Source: Deinococcus sp. Arct2-2
GTDB taxonomy: Bacteria; Deinococcota; Deinococci; Deinococcales; Deinococcaceae
NCBI RefSeq assembly: GCF_004801315.1
Contig: NZ_SSNW01000009.1
Span: forward strand, 45,725-109,724
Reading direction: 5' to 3'
DNA: 64,000 bases
The position numbers and the translations under genes were made by a program. This document shows, one piece after another, positions 21,378 through 33,359 of this stretch; the first letter of the stretch is position 1, and each line of letters begins with the position of its first letter. The notes below the pieces were generated by a model. It had not been told where the DNA came from. It saw nothing but the letters and a program-made list of their open reading frames with translations, and made no database searches.

Positions 21378-22070
21378 TCAATCTTGAATGCTGGCATCGT
21401 ATTCCACCCGGTCTGGCACGAATGCGCCGTCCTGCACGCGGTAGATCAGCAGCAGCGTGCCCGAAAAAGCCCACTCTTGCTGCACCACCGCTTCGGCCAC
21501 CAAGCGCCCGCTGCGCACGCTCCAATGCAGTTGGTCGCCTATGCGGGCGGAAACGGTGGGCACACCTTCCGGCAAGTCCAGCGTGTGCCGCACGCCGCCA
21601 AGGGTGACAGCGCCGGGGGCAAACGTGACGCGGGCGCGGATGGCGTTCAGCGGTTCAGCCACCTTCAGTTCACGCAGGCCCGCAGTTGTGGCGTCGGGCA
21701 GGGCCAGCACGCGGGCGTCGAACACAGCGTAGCCCGTGCCTTCGCCTACCATCAGTTGCGCCAACACTTCGGGCTTTCCGTCTCCGGTCAGGTCGGCGGC
21801 CTGCAAGGTGGGCCAAAACGTGGGGTTGCTGATGCTGCGCCATGCCGGAAACACCCGCACCGCGCCGCCTGCCCGCACCCGGATTCCAACAATGTCATTC
21901 CATTTGAAGGCATTGACGGCCTCTAACGTCACGGCAGGCTGAGCGAGCCGGGTCAGCACTTGCCCCGCAGGAAAAGTTCCATCTGGGCGTGGGTCGCCCG
22001 AACCGCCAGCAACGGCCAGAGCAGGCAGGGCGAGGGCCAAAGCAAGCAAACTCCGGGCAACGGGGCGCAT
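21378..22070 (-). CDS. Secreted protein of unknown function
   Basis: 230 residues from the ATG at 22070; an upstream in-frame start at 22115 is less likely. TACGCT (22077-22082) lies 6 nt before 22070 (leaderless pattern), and that start gives a clean signal peptide MRPVARSLLALALALPALAVAG. DLTGDGKPEVLAQL resembles one FG-GAP/calcium-binding repeat. The rest is beta-rich with LRVRAGG and WAFSGTLLLIYRVQDG. No family recognised. It sits between murE and the MOSC gene on the same strand. Confidence 0.75.
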   Translation of the reverse strand: MRPVARSLLALALALPALAVAGGSGDPRPDGTFPAGQVLTRLAQPAVTLEAVNAFKWNDIVGIRVRAGGAVRVFPAWRSISNPTFWPTLQAADLTGDGKPEVLAQLMVGEGTGYAVFDARVLALPDATTAGLRELKVAEPLNAIRARVTFAPGAVTLGGVRHTLDLPEGVPTVSARIGDQLHWSVRSGRLVAEAVVQQEWAFSGTLLLIYRVQDGAFVPDRVEYDASIQD

Positions 22071-22145
22071 GGCCTGAGCGTAGGCGTTTTGAGAGGGCGG
22101 GAGCGCGGTGTACACCCGTCGCCCCCGGTATCTAAATAGGTTGGG

Positions 22146-23618
22146 CTACTCGTGGCCCGTCAAAGCCTGTCTCGCCTGCTCCACTTCATTCCAAGCCAAA
22201 GTCTCCCCGGCCCGCTCCAACGTGTCTTCGGGGCCTTTTCCGGCCAGCAGCACGGTATCGCCGGATTGAGCGGCATGAATAGCGTGGGCAATGGCTTCGG
22301 CACGGTCTGGGATAGACACAAAATTGGTCTTGCCCCCTTCCCGCGCTCCGCGTTCCATTTCATTCAGAATGTCGGCCAGCGGGGTATCGCGGCAGTCTTC
22401 TTCGGTAAAGACGGCGTGGTCGGCCAAACGACTCGCCACCTCGCCCAGCGGCGCACGTTTGCCGGGATCGCGCAGGCCGCCCGCCGAACCCAACACCACC
22501 CAAAGTTGTCCAGCGGTGGTGGCCCGCAGCATCCCCAGCACCTTTTCTAGACTGGGCGGCGTGTGGGCAAAATCCACGATCACGCGGGGTGAGTCGGCCT
22601 GCCCCGCCACCAGTTCCATACGCCCCGGCACGCCCCGGAACGACGCCAGACCCGCCGCCAATTGCTCGGCAGTGGCCCCCAACTGCGCCGCCGCCGCCAT
22701 GCCCGCCAAAGCATTTGCCACGTTAAAGCGGCCGATCATGGGCAGATGCGCCGCGAACTGGCCCAGCGGCGAAATAACCTCGAAATGCAGGCCGTCTGCC
22801 GTTTCGCGTACCCCGCGTGCTTGCCAGTCGGCGTGCTGGCCTTCTGCCGAATAGGTGACTTCTGCCGGAGCGATGCCCCGGAGTTGCGCCGTCCACGGGT
22901 CGTCGGCGTTCAGAACCGCGAAGGGAGCGCGTTCGATCAGCTTGCGTTTTTCGGCGAAGTAGTTGTCCAGCGTGCCGTGAAAATCCAGATGCTCGCTGCT
23001 GAGGTGAGTCCAGACCGCCACCGCCCACGGCACGCCCCGCACCCGGTCTAGGGCGAGGGCGTGGCTGCTGGCTTCCAGCACCACCGCCGCGCCGCCCGCG
23101 TTTGCCATATCGCGCAGCGTGGCCTGTACTTGCGGCGCTTCGGGCGTGGTGAAATGGGCCGGAAAGTGGCGTAACTGCCCGTCTGGGAGTTCGTAGCCCA
23201 CCGTACTCAGCAGGCCTGTGGGCAGTCCGGCGGCCCGCAATAAATGCCGGGTCAGCCAACTGGTGGTCGTTTTGCCGTCGGTTCCGGTCACGCCCACCAC
23301 CTTCATCTCCCGCCCCGGATGGCCCGCCAAGGCTGCCGCTGCATCGGCCAACGCGGCCCGCGCCGACGCCACTTTCAGGTAAGGCAAGGGGGAAGAAACG
23401 CCGTCTGGTAGGCCTTCGCCTAAGACCGCCACTGCCCCGCGTGCGGCCACATCGTCCAGAAAACTATGCCCGTCGAACCGTGCGCCGCGAATGGCGACGA
23501 ACACATTACCGGGCTGCACCCACGCCGCGTTGTGGGTAATGCCAGTCAGGGCAGTTTCGGGCCACGCGCCCTCTTCGGGGACGACATCTAGGCTCTGGGC
23601 AAGGTCACGGAGAAGCAT
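22146..23618 (-). CDS. murE: UDP-N-acetylmuramyl-tripeptide synthetase MurE
   Basis: 490 residues. The Mur ligase ATP loop GVTGTDGKTTTSWL, ASSHALALDRVRGV, WTHLSSEHLDFHG and the C-terminal VDFAHTPPSLEKVL are diagnostic. It adds the third amino acid to the peptidoglycan stem. Where meso-diaminopimelate enzymes have DNPR, this has EEDCRDTPL, so a different residue is likely; ornithine is known at this position in Deinococcus peptidoglycan. TAGCGT (23625-23630) lies 6 nt before the ATG, implying a leaderless transcript. Other cell-wall ligases are not adjacent. Confidence 0.93.
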   Translation of the reverse strand: MLLRDLAQSLDVVPEEGAWPETALTGITHNAAWVQPGNVFVAIRGARFDGHSFLDDVAARGAVAVLGEGLPDGVSSPLPYLKVASARAALADAAAALAGHPGREMKVVGVTGTDGKTTTSWLTRHLLRAAGLPTGLLSTVGYELPDGQLRHFPAHFTTPEAPQVQATLRDMANAGGAAVVLEASSHALALDRVRGVPWAVAVWTHLSSEHLDFHGTLDNYFAEKRKLIERAPFAVLNADDPWTAQLRGIAPAEVTYSAEGQHADWQARGVRETADGLHFEVISPLGQFAAHLPMIGRFNVANALAGMAAAAQLGATAEQLAAGLASFRGVPGRMELVAGQADSPRVIVDFAHTPPSLEKVLGMLRATTAGQLWVVLGSAGGLRDPGKRAPLGEVASRLADHAVFTEEDCRDTPLADILNEMERGAREGGKTNFVSIPDRAEAIAHAIHAAQSGDTVLLAGKGPEDTLERAGETLAWNEVEQARQALTGHE

Positions 23619-24043
23619 GGGCCAACGCTAGCAGTGTTGGGGAGTGAGGTTGAGGGGATGGGGGTGGGGCTAGGGGTCAAGAGGGCTAGGGAGAGTCATT
23701 GTGATTTCGGCCAAGCGACTGATTGCTGCTTAGGTTGGCAACATCTTGGGAACATTGAGTTGGAAGGTGAACCCCCCCGTTGCTGACGCAACGCCCCCCC
23801 TTGAGGGGAGGACAACAGACTTTTCGCTCCCCTTGAGGGGGGCCGTCTGCGAAGCAGACTGGGGGGTTCGCCCGGAATCGTCAACGTTCAATGCTTGCCA
23901 CGTTTGGATGTTGCCCAGCCCTACAGGAATTAATGAGTACAGCAGTCTATTCATTTTTATTCCCTCGCCCCTTGTGGGAGAGGGCGTTGCGGAGCAACGG
24001 GTGAGGGGGCCACCGAGAAAGCTCAAGAGCCCTAGGTTGCTCC
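23619..24043. repeat. Intergenic gap with family A repeats
   Basis: 23768-23812 has CCCCCCGTTGCTGACGCAACG ending in CCTTGAGGGG. 23828-23872 has CCTTGAGGGGGGCCGTCTGC and GAAGCAGACTGGGGGG, an imperfect palindrome. 23950-24013 has CCCTCGCCCCTTGTGGGAG ... GAGCAACGGGTGAGGGGGCC. All are relatives of the repeats near 18.1, 33.2, 35.25, 50.3, 61.8 and 63.9 kb. No gene is seen. Confidence 0.75.
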
Positions 24044-24667
24044 CTACCGCAGCAACGGCAACCCAAACCCGAACGCCTGCACGCGGTCACAGACCCACTG
24101 AAACGCGGCAGGGTCTTGCACAAAGTCCAACTGATCGCCGGGCACGCGCACCACCGGGCAGGCGTCGAAACTTGCCACCCAGCCGTCGTATAGGCGGTTT
24201 AATCCACCCAAATACGCTTCGGGAATGGTCTGCTCGTAGCTTCGGCCCCGCTGGGCAATGCGGCTTTGCAGGGTGGGCAAACTGGCGTCAATATGAATCA
24301 GCAGGTCGGGCAAGCGTAGGGCGGGTAAAATCCCCTCGTACAGCCCCCGGTAGGTGGCCCAGTCGCGCTCTTCCATCTGGCCCGATTCGTACAGGTTGCG
24401 GGCAAAAATGTTGGCGTCCTCGAACACGGTGCGGTCTTGAATGACGTACCGCGCCCCAGTCACCAAATTCAGGTGTTGCTCTAGGCGGCGGCTGAGGAAA
24501 TACACCTGCGAATGGAAGGAATAGCGCCGCATATCGCGGTAAAAGTCCTCTAGGTACGGGTTGTCGGTGTACGGCTCGTACACGGGACGCAGGCTGTAGC
24601 GTTCAGCCAGCATCCGTGTCAGGGTGCTTTTGCCGCTGCCGATGTTGCCTGAAACGGCGACGTACAT
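24044..24667 (-). CDS. Deoxynucleoside kinase
   Basis: 207 residues. P-loop GNIGSGKST at residues 7-15, YEPYTDNPYLEDFY (substrate Glu and lid region), QDRTVFEDANIFA (the DR[ST] motif) and the arginine-rich LID region RIAQRGRSYEQ mark the dCK/dGK family. It phosphorylates deoxynucleosides for salvage. A second paralogue lies just upstream. Such pairs occur as deoxyadenosine/deoxycytidine and deoxyguanosine kinases in other bacteria; which substrate this one uses cannot be read from the sequence. Confidence 0.9.
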   Translation of the reverse strand: MYVAVSGNIGSGKSTLTRMLAERYSLRPVYEPYTDNPYLEDFYRDMRRYSFHSQVYFLSRRLEQHLNLVTGARYVIQDRTVFEDANIFARNLYESGQMEERDWATYRGLYEGILPALRLPDLLIHIDASLPTLQSRIAQRGRSYEQTIPEAYLGGLNRLYDGWVASFDACPVVRVPGDQLDFVQDPAAFQWVCDRVQAFGFGLPLLR

Positions 24668-24688
24668 CTAGCGGCCCTGCCGCGAGGG

Positions 24689-24785
24689 AGTGGTGAGGGG
24701 TGAGTGGTGAGTGGGTAAAGTGCCGCCACAACCAACGATTCTTTTCCGCTTTTCCCACTGACTACTGACCACTCCCCACTCACTA
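24689..24785. repeat. Palindromic interspersed repeat (family D), copy 1
   Basis: The left arm (24689-24715, GGTGAGTGGTGAGTGGG) and right arm (24751-24785, CCCACTGACTACTGACCACT) are imperfect inverted copies of the AGTGGTGAGTGGTCAGTGGG motif, separated by a unique centre. Confidence 0.75.
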
Positions 24786-24792
24786 TCCCTCA

Positions 24793-25404
24793 TCAATCCG
24801 CCGCGCTCGCCGCTGCCAGAGCCGCTTCTATTTGTTCCACGATGGCGCGTTCGTCCGACTGGTTGCCCACAAAGTCGTAGCCGCTGGCGTCCACGGTCAG
24901 CAGCGGGTGAGGATAGGTGCGGAAATATTCGTCGTAGCGGGCGGTCAGGTCGGCCAGATACGCGGCCTGCATATCGCGCTCGAAGGGCCGCCCGCGCTGT
25001 TCTATGCGGCGCAGGAGCAAATCGGTGTCGGCCCGCAGGTACACCACCAAATCAGGCGTAGGCAGGCGCGGCGACAGGTGCGAATACAGGTCTTCATACA
25101 AGGAAAATTCGGCGTCTTTAAGATTCATGGCCGCAAAAATAAAATCTTTGGCAAACAGGTAATCGCTGACCACGTTGCCGCTCCACAGTCCCGGTTGGGA
25201 CAGGGTGCTGAGCTGCTTGAAGCGTGACAGCAAAAAGAACACCTGCACCTGAAAAGAGTAGGCGGCGGGGTCTTCGTAAAACCGCGCTAAGAAGGGGTTT
25301 TCCTCTACGATTTCCAGATTCAGGTCTGCGCCGTAACGGGCAGCCAGCCGCCCCGCGAGGCTGGTTTTTCCCACCCCGATGGGGCCTTCGATGACCAAGT
25401 ACAT
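24793..25404 (-). CDS. Deoxynucleoside kinase, paralogue
   Basis: 203 residues. P-loop GPIGVGKTS at 7-15, IVEENPFLARFYEDPAAYSF, DYLFAKDFIFA, and LID region RIEQRGRPFERDMQ. The same fold as the neighbouring kinase, but the ENPFL and DYLF motifs are those of the dGK/dAK branch. The two genes are on one strand, separated by a family D repeat rather than overlapping. Salvage of deoxynucleosides, possibly linked to the repair-heavy lifestyle, is inferred. Confidence 0.9.
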   Translation of the reverse strand: MYLVIEGPIGVGKTSLAGRLAARYGADLNLEIVEENPFLARFYEDPAAYSFQVQVFFLLSRFKQLSTLSQPGLWSGNVVSDYLFAKDFIFAAMNLKDAEFSLYEDLYSHLSPRLPTPDLVVYLRADTDLLLRRIEQRGRPFERDMQAAYLADLTARYDEYFRTYPHPLLTVDASGYDFVGNQSDERAIVEQIEAALAAASAAD

Positions 25405-25437
25405 GACGGGGCAAATGATAGCGCCTATTGCAAAAGC

Positions 25438-25585
25438 GTAAGTGGTGAGTGGTCAGTGGGAAGTGGAAAAAGCAGAAGGGCAATAAATCTAAACCCTAGG
25501 CGACGACAGCAGCCCGAAAAATGCTGTCCCAATCGGCATCCATACGCCCTTCCTACTGACTACTCACCACTAGCCACTCACTGCT
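25438..25585. repeat. Palindromic interspersed repeat (family D), copy 2
   Basis: Left arm AGTGGTGAGTGGTCAGTGGG (25441-25460). The right arm (about 25550-25571), read on the other strand, is AGTGGTGAGTAGTCAGTAGG. Inner GAAGGGC/GCCCTTC adds a second stem. It fills the gap between the kinase and protease genes. Confidence 0.8.
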
Positions 25586-25589
25586 TTTC

Positions 25590-26783
25590 TTACTGCAACG
25601 TGCGCCGCAGCAGCGTTACCTTCACATCCACACTCTTCTTGTTGCGCCACAGCCGCAACGTCACCGTTTGGCCGGGGCGCTTGGCCGCCACGATGCGGAT
25701 CACGTCGAAGGAGTTTTGCACCCGCTGGCCGTCTACCGCCACGATGATGTCTCCGAGGGGGGCCAAAAACTGATCTTTGCTGTTGCGGAGGGAACCGCGC
25801 AGGGCGGCCCGTGCGGCGGCGCTTCCGGCGGGCACTTCGTCTATCAGTGCGCCTTCGCTGCTGTTCAGGCCCGCCAAGCTGCGGAGGGCCGGGTCAAGCG
25901 TCTCCAGATCCACCAAAGTCACGCCCAGAGTGCCGCGCTGAGGCACGCCGATTTTCTCTAGGTCGTCCAAACTCTGCTTGACCAGATCGCCGGGAATAGC
26001 GATGCCGATGGTGCCGGGAATCAGGCCGCTGGGTGCAGCATTCAGGTCGGCCACACCCACCACCGCGCCGCGAGAATCCAGCAGGGGGCCGCCGCTGTTG
26101 CCGGGCTGAATACTGGTGGTCGTCGTGATGTACTGCCCGATTTCCGATCCCAAATTGTCGTTGCGGGGCACGTCGCGGGGGCTGACCATCACGCTGAAGA
26201 TGCCCGCGCCGACAAAGTTTTGAATGCGGAGCGGCGTCCCGATGCTGATCAGCTTTTGGCCGGGAATCAGGCGGGCGCTTTGGCCGAAGCTCAGGGTTTT
26301 GGGGGCTGTGACGCCCGTGACGCGCAAAATGGCAATGTCTATGCCGGGGTCGACGCCCTCAATTCTGGCGTTCACCCGCCGCCCGTTAGACAGCGTCACA
26401 CTCACCGATTCCTGATACTGAATGACGTGGTAATTGGTCACGATCAGGTCTTTTTTGTAGAAAAACCCCGTGCCCACTTCAATAGGATCGTCGCCGGGTT
26501 GCAGGAATTCTTTTCGCAGCCGCGAATCTACGCGCACCACAGCTTGAATGGAGTTTTGGGCCACTTCTACCGTGTTGATTTCATCGGGCGTAATGAGGGC
26601 ACGCTGGGCCGTGACGCGCCCCGTGACATAAGCGCCCGCCACCGCCGCCGACAGCAGCAGGGCCAAGCCCAACGCAGGCGCAAATGAGCGTTTGGGCCGT
26701 GCTATTTGCGTCTGCGTAGAAGTGGCCGGAACTTCCGTCTGAAGCTCTGCCGCGTCAGTGGGCTGGGGCGTGCCGGGGGTCAT
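25590..26783 (-). CDS. HtrA/DegP-like serine protease with PDZ domain
   Basis: 397 residues. An N-terminal cytoplasmic tail and one membrane anchor (FAPALGLALLLSAAVAGAYV, about 33-52) place the protease outside the membrane. The catalytic triad is visible as TNYHVI (His), DIAILRV (Asp) and QPGNSGGPLL (Ser). A C-terminal PDZ domain follows (GTLGVTLVDLE to VDVKVTLL). It degrades or refolds damaged envelope proteins. It overlaps the upstream fmdB-like gene by 4 nt (ATGA at 26780-26783), so the two are translationally coupled. Confidence 0.92.
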   Translation of the reverse strand: MTPGTPQPTDAAELQTEVPATSTQTQIARPKRSFAPALGLALLLSAAVAGAYVTGRVTAQRALITPDEINTVEVAQNSIQAVVRVDSRLRKEFLQPGDDPIEVGTGFFYKKDLIVTNYHVIQYQESVSVTLSNGRRVNARIEGVDPGIDIAILRVTGVTAPKTLSFGQSARLIPGQKLISIGTPLRIQNFVGAGIFSVMVSPRDVPRNDNLGSEIGQYITTTTSIQPGNSGGPLLDSRGAVVGVADLNAAPSGLIPGTIGIAIPGDLVKQSLDDLEKIGVPQRGTLGVTLVDLETLDPALRSLAGLNSSEGALIDEVPAGSAAARAALRGSLRNSKDQFLAPLGDIIVAVDGQRVQNSFDVIRIVAAKRPGQTVTLRLWRNKKSVDVKVTLLRRTLQ

Positions 26784-27067
26784 TCGCCGCCGCTCTTGCC
26801 CTTGCTGCCTCCATCGGAAGAACCGCTGCTGCCTGAGGAACTGCTACTGGAACCCGAAGACGAGCCGCCGCCCGAATCACCGTTGGCGGCGGGGCGGGAG
26901 TCGTTGACATAAAAGCCGCTGCCCTTAAAGGCGATGCTGGGCCGCGCCAAAATGCGCTTGACGGCTACGCCAGTTTCGGGGTGGGTGGTGTAGGCGTCGT
27001 CGCGCATACTCTGGCGCAGTTCGTAGACCTCTCCGGTCAGGGTGTTTTTGTATAGGTACGTCGGCAT
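26780..27067 (-). CDS. FmdB-like small protein lacking the zinc cysteines
   Basis: 95 residues. The N-terminal MPTYLYKNTLTGEVYELRQSM aligns with the FmdB/CxxC putative regulatory family (typically MPxYxYxCxxCGxxFE...QSM), followed by THPETGVAVKRILARPSIAFKGSGFYVND, also family-typical. All four zinc-ribbon cysteines are missing. The C-terminus is a Ser/Gly-rich tail. GAGGA lies about 8 nt before the ATG. It is the first gene of an operon with the HtrA protease. Confidence 0.8.
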   Translation of the reverse strand: MPTYLYKNTLTGEVYELRQSMRDDAYTTHPETGVAVKRILARPSIAFKGSGFYVNDSRPAANGDSGGGSSSGSSSSSSGSSGSSDGGSKGKSGGE

Positions 27068-27422
27068 GGGGTGTCCTCTAAAAACAGTGTTTCTGAAACT
27101 GCGAGATGAGTGGGGTGAGGGTGAACGACTCCTAGTAAGATGACCTGCTGTGAACCGGTGGTGCTGAAGAACTGCGCCAGAAGCGCCCGTGCTGCGGACT
27201 TACCCGGCTGTATTGCTTTCCTAAAATACGGAGTCACAACGCCGGGCCGCCTGCCGTGCCGTCATCCTATCAGGCAGCCTCCATACAGGCAGGTCAGGCT
27301 GTCCCGGCTGAGCTTTAGACAAGAATGAGCCAGCGGGGGCAGGCCAGCCCTGTTCCCCCACCACACCCCCCCGGCCAATACCCCTGATGAGTATCTTGCT
27401 CACTCTGCTCAGGCGGGGGTGA
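27068..27422. other. Intergenic region upstream of the glmS leader
   Basis: Separates the divergent fmdB-htrA operon from the glmS ribozyme. Apart from the promoter candidate at its right end I see no gene or repeat. Confidence 0.5.
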
Positions 27423-27428
27423 TACACT
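27423..27428 (+). promoter_or_regulatory. Probable extended -10 promoter for the glmS leader
   Basis: TGATACACT gives TACACT (27423-27428) with an upstream TG. No good -35 is visible. Predicted start near 27435, about 40 nt before the ribozyme cleavage site. Confidence 0.5.
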
Positions 27429-27470
27429 GCGGGGCAGACCGTTGGTGTCGGGTCTACACGAAGCAAAAAC

Positions 27471-27640
27471 AGGGCAGCGCAAGGCCCCTTTAGCCCTGAC
27501 GGGTTGCTGGGGAAACGAGGTGAGGGTCAGCGAGATTTCTGCGGATGCCCTCAGGCGAGCATGAACGCCTACCCGCCGCACCCAGATTGGTGCGGGAAGC
27601 CCGGACGATAACCCCTGCGGCAACGCAGACATAAGGTTCG
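27471..27640 (+). ncRNA. glmS ribozyme (glucosamine-6-phosphate-responsive)
   Basis: The conserved core is recognisable: CAGCGCAAGG around the cleavage site (predicted between A27476 and G27477), then ACGAGG, CAGCGAGATTTCTGCGGAT near 27529-27547, and GAGCATGAACGCCTACC. A P4-type hairpin CGCACC/GGTGCG follows. It ends about 65 nt before the glmS start codon. On binding glucosamine-6-phosphate the ribozyme self-cleaves and lowers glmS expression. Exact 3' border uncertain. Confidence 0.88.
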
Positions 27641-27706
27641 GCAACATGCACTCAAATTCAAAGCAGACACCCCCACCAACTCTAGGCTGTGTGGGATGGA
27701 GTTCTT

Positions 27707-29527
<1,821 letters not shown>

Positions 29528-29573
29528 ACAAGTCTAAGGGTCAAAGGGTCTAAGGGCTAGAAGATAAACAAAA

Positions 29574-29603
29574 CGGCGGAGCTGCTTAGTCTCCGCCGCT
29601 TTG
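29574..29603 (+). terminator. Terminator after glmS
   Basis: CGGCGGAG (29574-29581), 9-nt loop, CTCCGCCG (29591-29598), then CTTTGC; a moderate T-run. Confidence 0.6.
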
Positions 29604-29621
29604 CATGTTCCCAGCTTGGAA

Positions 29622-30164
29622 TCAACCTTTTGGGATCAGACTCGCTAAGTCATCCCAGACCAGCCGAATCTCACGCAGCTCTCCGCCGGGAATGGTTTCA
29701 ATCTTCTCTCCTGCCTCGCGTCCACCCAGATGGAGATAGAAGGCGCGGGTGGGATTCACGTCCAGCACCCAGAGGAACAGAGATTGAAAGCCGCGTGCCT
29801 GCAATTCTTCGGCCAGCATAGCGGTGAGGCGGCGGCCTAAGCCCAAGCCTTTGGCGTGTGGCAGGGCGTACAGGGTATGGAGTTCGGCGTCAGAGCTGGG
29901 GTGATCTCGCTCAGCTGTAGGGCCGCCGGAGACGAAGGCCACCACTTCTTTTCCAAGTTCGGCCACCAGAGTCACGTGATCGGGGCTGCCCACATGCCTT
30001 TCCCAGAAAACGCGGCGGCGTTCCTGTGCGGCAGCGTCGGTCATGCCTGCCAAAAAGGCTGCGGGCATCCGTCCGGCGTAGGTGTCTCGCCAACTGCTCA
30101 CGTGTACCCAAGCCAAAGCGGACGCATCGGCAGGGGTAGCCCACCGGATGCGTCCGTTTGTCAT
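29622..30164 (-). CDS. GNAT N-acetyltransferase
   Basis: 180 residues. IRWATPADASALAWVHVSSW at the N-terminus, LYALPHAKGLGLGRRLTAML (acetyl-CoA loop) and LWVLDVNPTRAFYLHLGGRE at the C-terminus are a standard phosphinothricin-type GNAT. It starts 8 bp after the stop of the upstream Crp/Fnr gene, so it is probably co-transcribed, although TAAGCT (30170-30175) could also act as its own -10. Substrate unknown. Confidence 0.88.
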   Translation of the reverse strand: MTNGRIRWATPADASALAWVHVSSWRDTYAGRMPAAFLAGMTDAAAQERRRVFWERHVGSPDHVTLVAELGKEVVAFVSGGPTAERDHPSSDAELHTLYALPHAKGLGLGRRLTAMLAEELQARGFQSLFLWVLDVNPTRAFYLHLGGREAGEKIETIPGGELREIRLVWDDLASLIPKG

Positions 30165-30172
30165 AGGAAAGC

Positions 30173-30868
30173 TTAGTTGCTCTGTTCGAGGTAGCGTTTC
30201 AGGGCTTCCATCCGCACGATGATGGGTGTTCTGGCCCGCATGATCGCGCCTTCCTGCTTGAGTTTGCCTAAAGAGTGACTCACCGTTTCGCGGGTGGCCC
30301 CCACCATACGGGCGATGTCTTCTTGGTTCAGCTTGAGGGCCAGTTCCACGCCTTGTGCGTGTGGGCGGCCAAATTCGCGGGCAAGGCGGTACAGCAGGCT
30401 TGCCACACGCTCGGGGGCGCTGTAGGCACTGACGGCAGCCGTCCAGCTTTGGGCCTCGAACAACCGGGCGGCCATCAGGCGAATGAGTTTCATAGCCAGT
30501 TCGGGTTTGCTGTTCAGCAGCTTTTGCAGCTCGCCGCGCGGCAGCACAATCAGGGTGGTGCGTTCTAGGGCTTCGGCCTGTGTGGGACGGCGCTCATCGG
30601 CTTGCAGCAGCAGTTCCCCGAAGGTGTCGTGTTGCCCGATCACGCCGAGAATGGCCTCCTTGCCGTTCGGAAACAGCTTGCTGATTTTCACGAGGCCGCT
30701 GCGAACGAAATACAGCGCATCGGAAGGGTCGTCCATGCGGTAAATCACTTCACCCGGCTGATAAGAACGGTAGGGCGTCGTGGCAGCCACGCGCTCTAGT
30801 TCGGTCAGCTCAAGATCAGCAAACAGCTCGGTGCGCTTGAGGTGCCAAACAAGGCTTGGGTAGTTCAT
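30173..30868 (-). CDS. Crp/Fnr-family transcriptional regulator
   Basis: 231 residues from the ATG at 30868, with AAGG just upstream; longer frames reach further but look non-coding. The N-terminal cyclic-nucleotide-binding fold (YQPGEVIYRMDDPSDALYFV, GVIGQHDTFGELLL) is followed by a dimerisation helix and a winged helix with LNQEDIARMVGATRETVSHS as recognition region. The cNMP pocket keeps FGELLL with an acidic residue, so a cAMP-type ligand is possible. It may correspond to the stress-linked Crp homologues known in Deinococcus (DdrI), which I infer only from the family. Confidence 0.88.
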   Translation of the reverse strand: MNYPSLVWHLKRTELFADLELTELERVAATTPYRSYQPGEVIYRMDDPSDALYFVRSGLVKISKLFPNGKEAILGVIGQHDTFGELLLQADERRPTQAEALERTTLIVLPRGELQKLLNSKPELAMKLIRLMAARLFEAQSWTAAVSAYSAPERVASLLYRLAREFGRPHAQGVELALKLNQEDIARMVGATRETVSHSLGKLKQEGAIMRARTPIIVRMEALKRYLEQSN

Positions 30869-31089
30869 GATCCTTAACAACATACCTGAAATGCAGGGAG
30901 GGAACACAAACAGCCTTGGCGGGACAGATGGCCCCCGCCCCCCGATAGATGAATTCCGGCCTGATTTAACCTGTTTTGGGGCAAAGGTGAATCTCTGCTT
31001 TAGGTTTGATAAGGGGCTGAGTGCTGTGTTCCCAGCCCAGAGACACATCCAGGCACCCTTGAGCGTTTTTGAAACCAAGGTTGAACCAC
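30869..31089. other. Intergenic region between divergent genes
   Basis: Upstream region of the Crp/Fnr gene and of the acyl-CoA dehydrogenase gene. Only the promoter at 31090-31118 is reasonably clear. Confidence 0.4.
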
Positions 31090-31118
31090 ATGACAACCAC
31101 GCCAAAAAGTTTTAGACT
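31090..31118 (+). promoter_or_regulatory. Promoter of the acyl-CoA dehydrogenase gene
   Basis: ATGACA (31090-31095), 17-nt spacer, TAGACT (31113-31118). Predicted start near 31125, giving a leader of about 55 nt. Confidence 0.55.
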
Positions 31119-31180
31119 GAGTCTAATCAACAATGCTGGGTTGCGCCCTCTCGTCGGGCGGCCCCCTGCGAGGAGTGTTT

Positions 31181-33016
<1,836 letters not shown>

Positions 33017-33039
33017 GCCTTAGCCTCCCCTGCTTTGTG

Positions 33040-33072
33040 GCGCTCCTACTGAAAGGTGGGGGCGCTGTTTTT
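33040..33072 (+). terminator. Terminator after acyl-CoA dehydrogenase
   Basis: GCGCTCCTAC (33040-33049) pairs, with wobbles, with GTGGGGGCGC (33056-33065), then TGTTTTT. Confidence 0.7.
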
Positions 33073-33359
33073 GGTTGTTTGGAAACGTTGCGGGGGCTTG
33101 GTCTAGGGGTCTAAGCAAGGGCATTCGCTCGCGCCTACCTATAGGGAATTAAATTGAATCTTTGACATGGGTCGGGTACGCCGCTGGCACGCCCCCTCAC
33201 CCTGCTGCTGTGCAGCGCCCCTCTCCCATGAGTGGAGAGGGCAAAATCACATATTTAGAAGTCTATTTAATCCCGTATCAAATTCCTCCGCCCCGCCAAC
33301 TTCACTCCCATTGAAGACTGAGCATATTGGCCTTCAGTCGGAGTTCAAACAACTCCCAC
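33073..33359. repeat. Intergenic gap with a family A repeat
   Basis: 33188-33241 carries CGCCCCCTCACCCTGCTGCT and GCAGCGCCCCTCTCCCATGA, closely similar to 18098-18155. GGTCTAGGGGTCTAAG near 33100 is the accompanying motif. No gene is seen. Confidence 0.7.
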
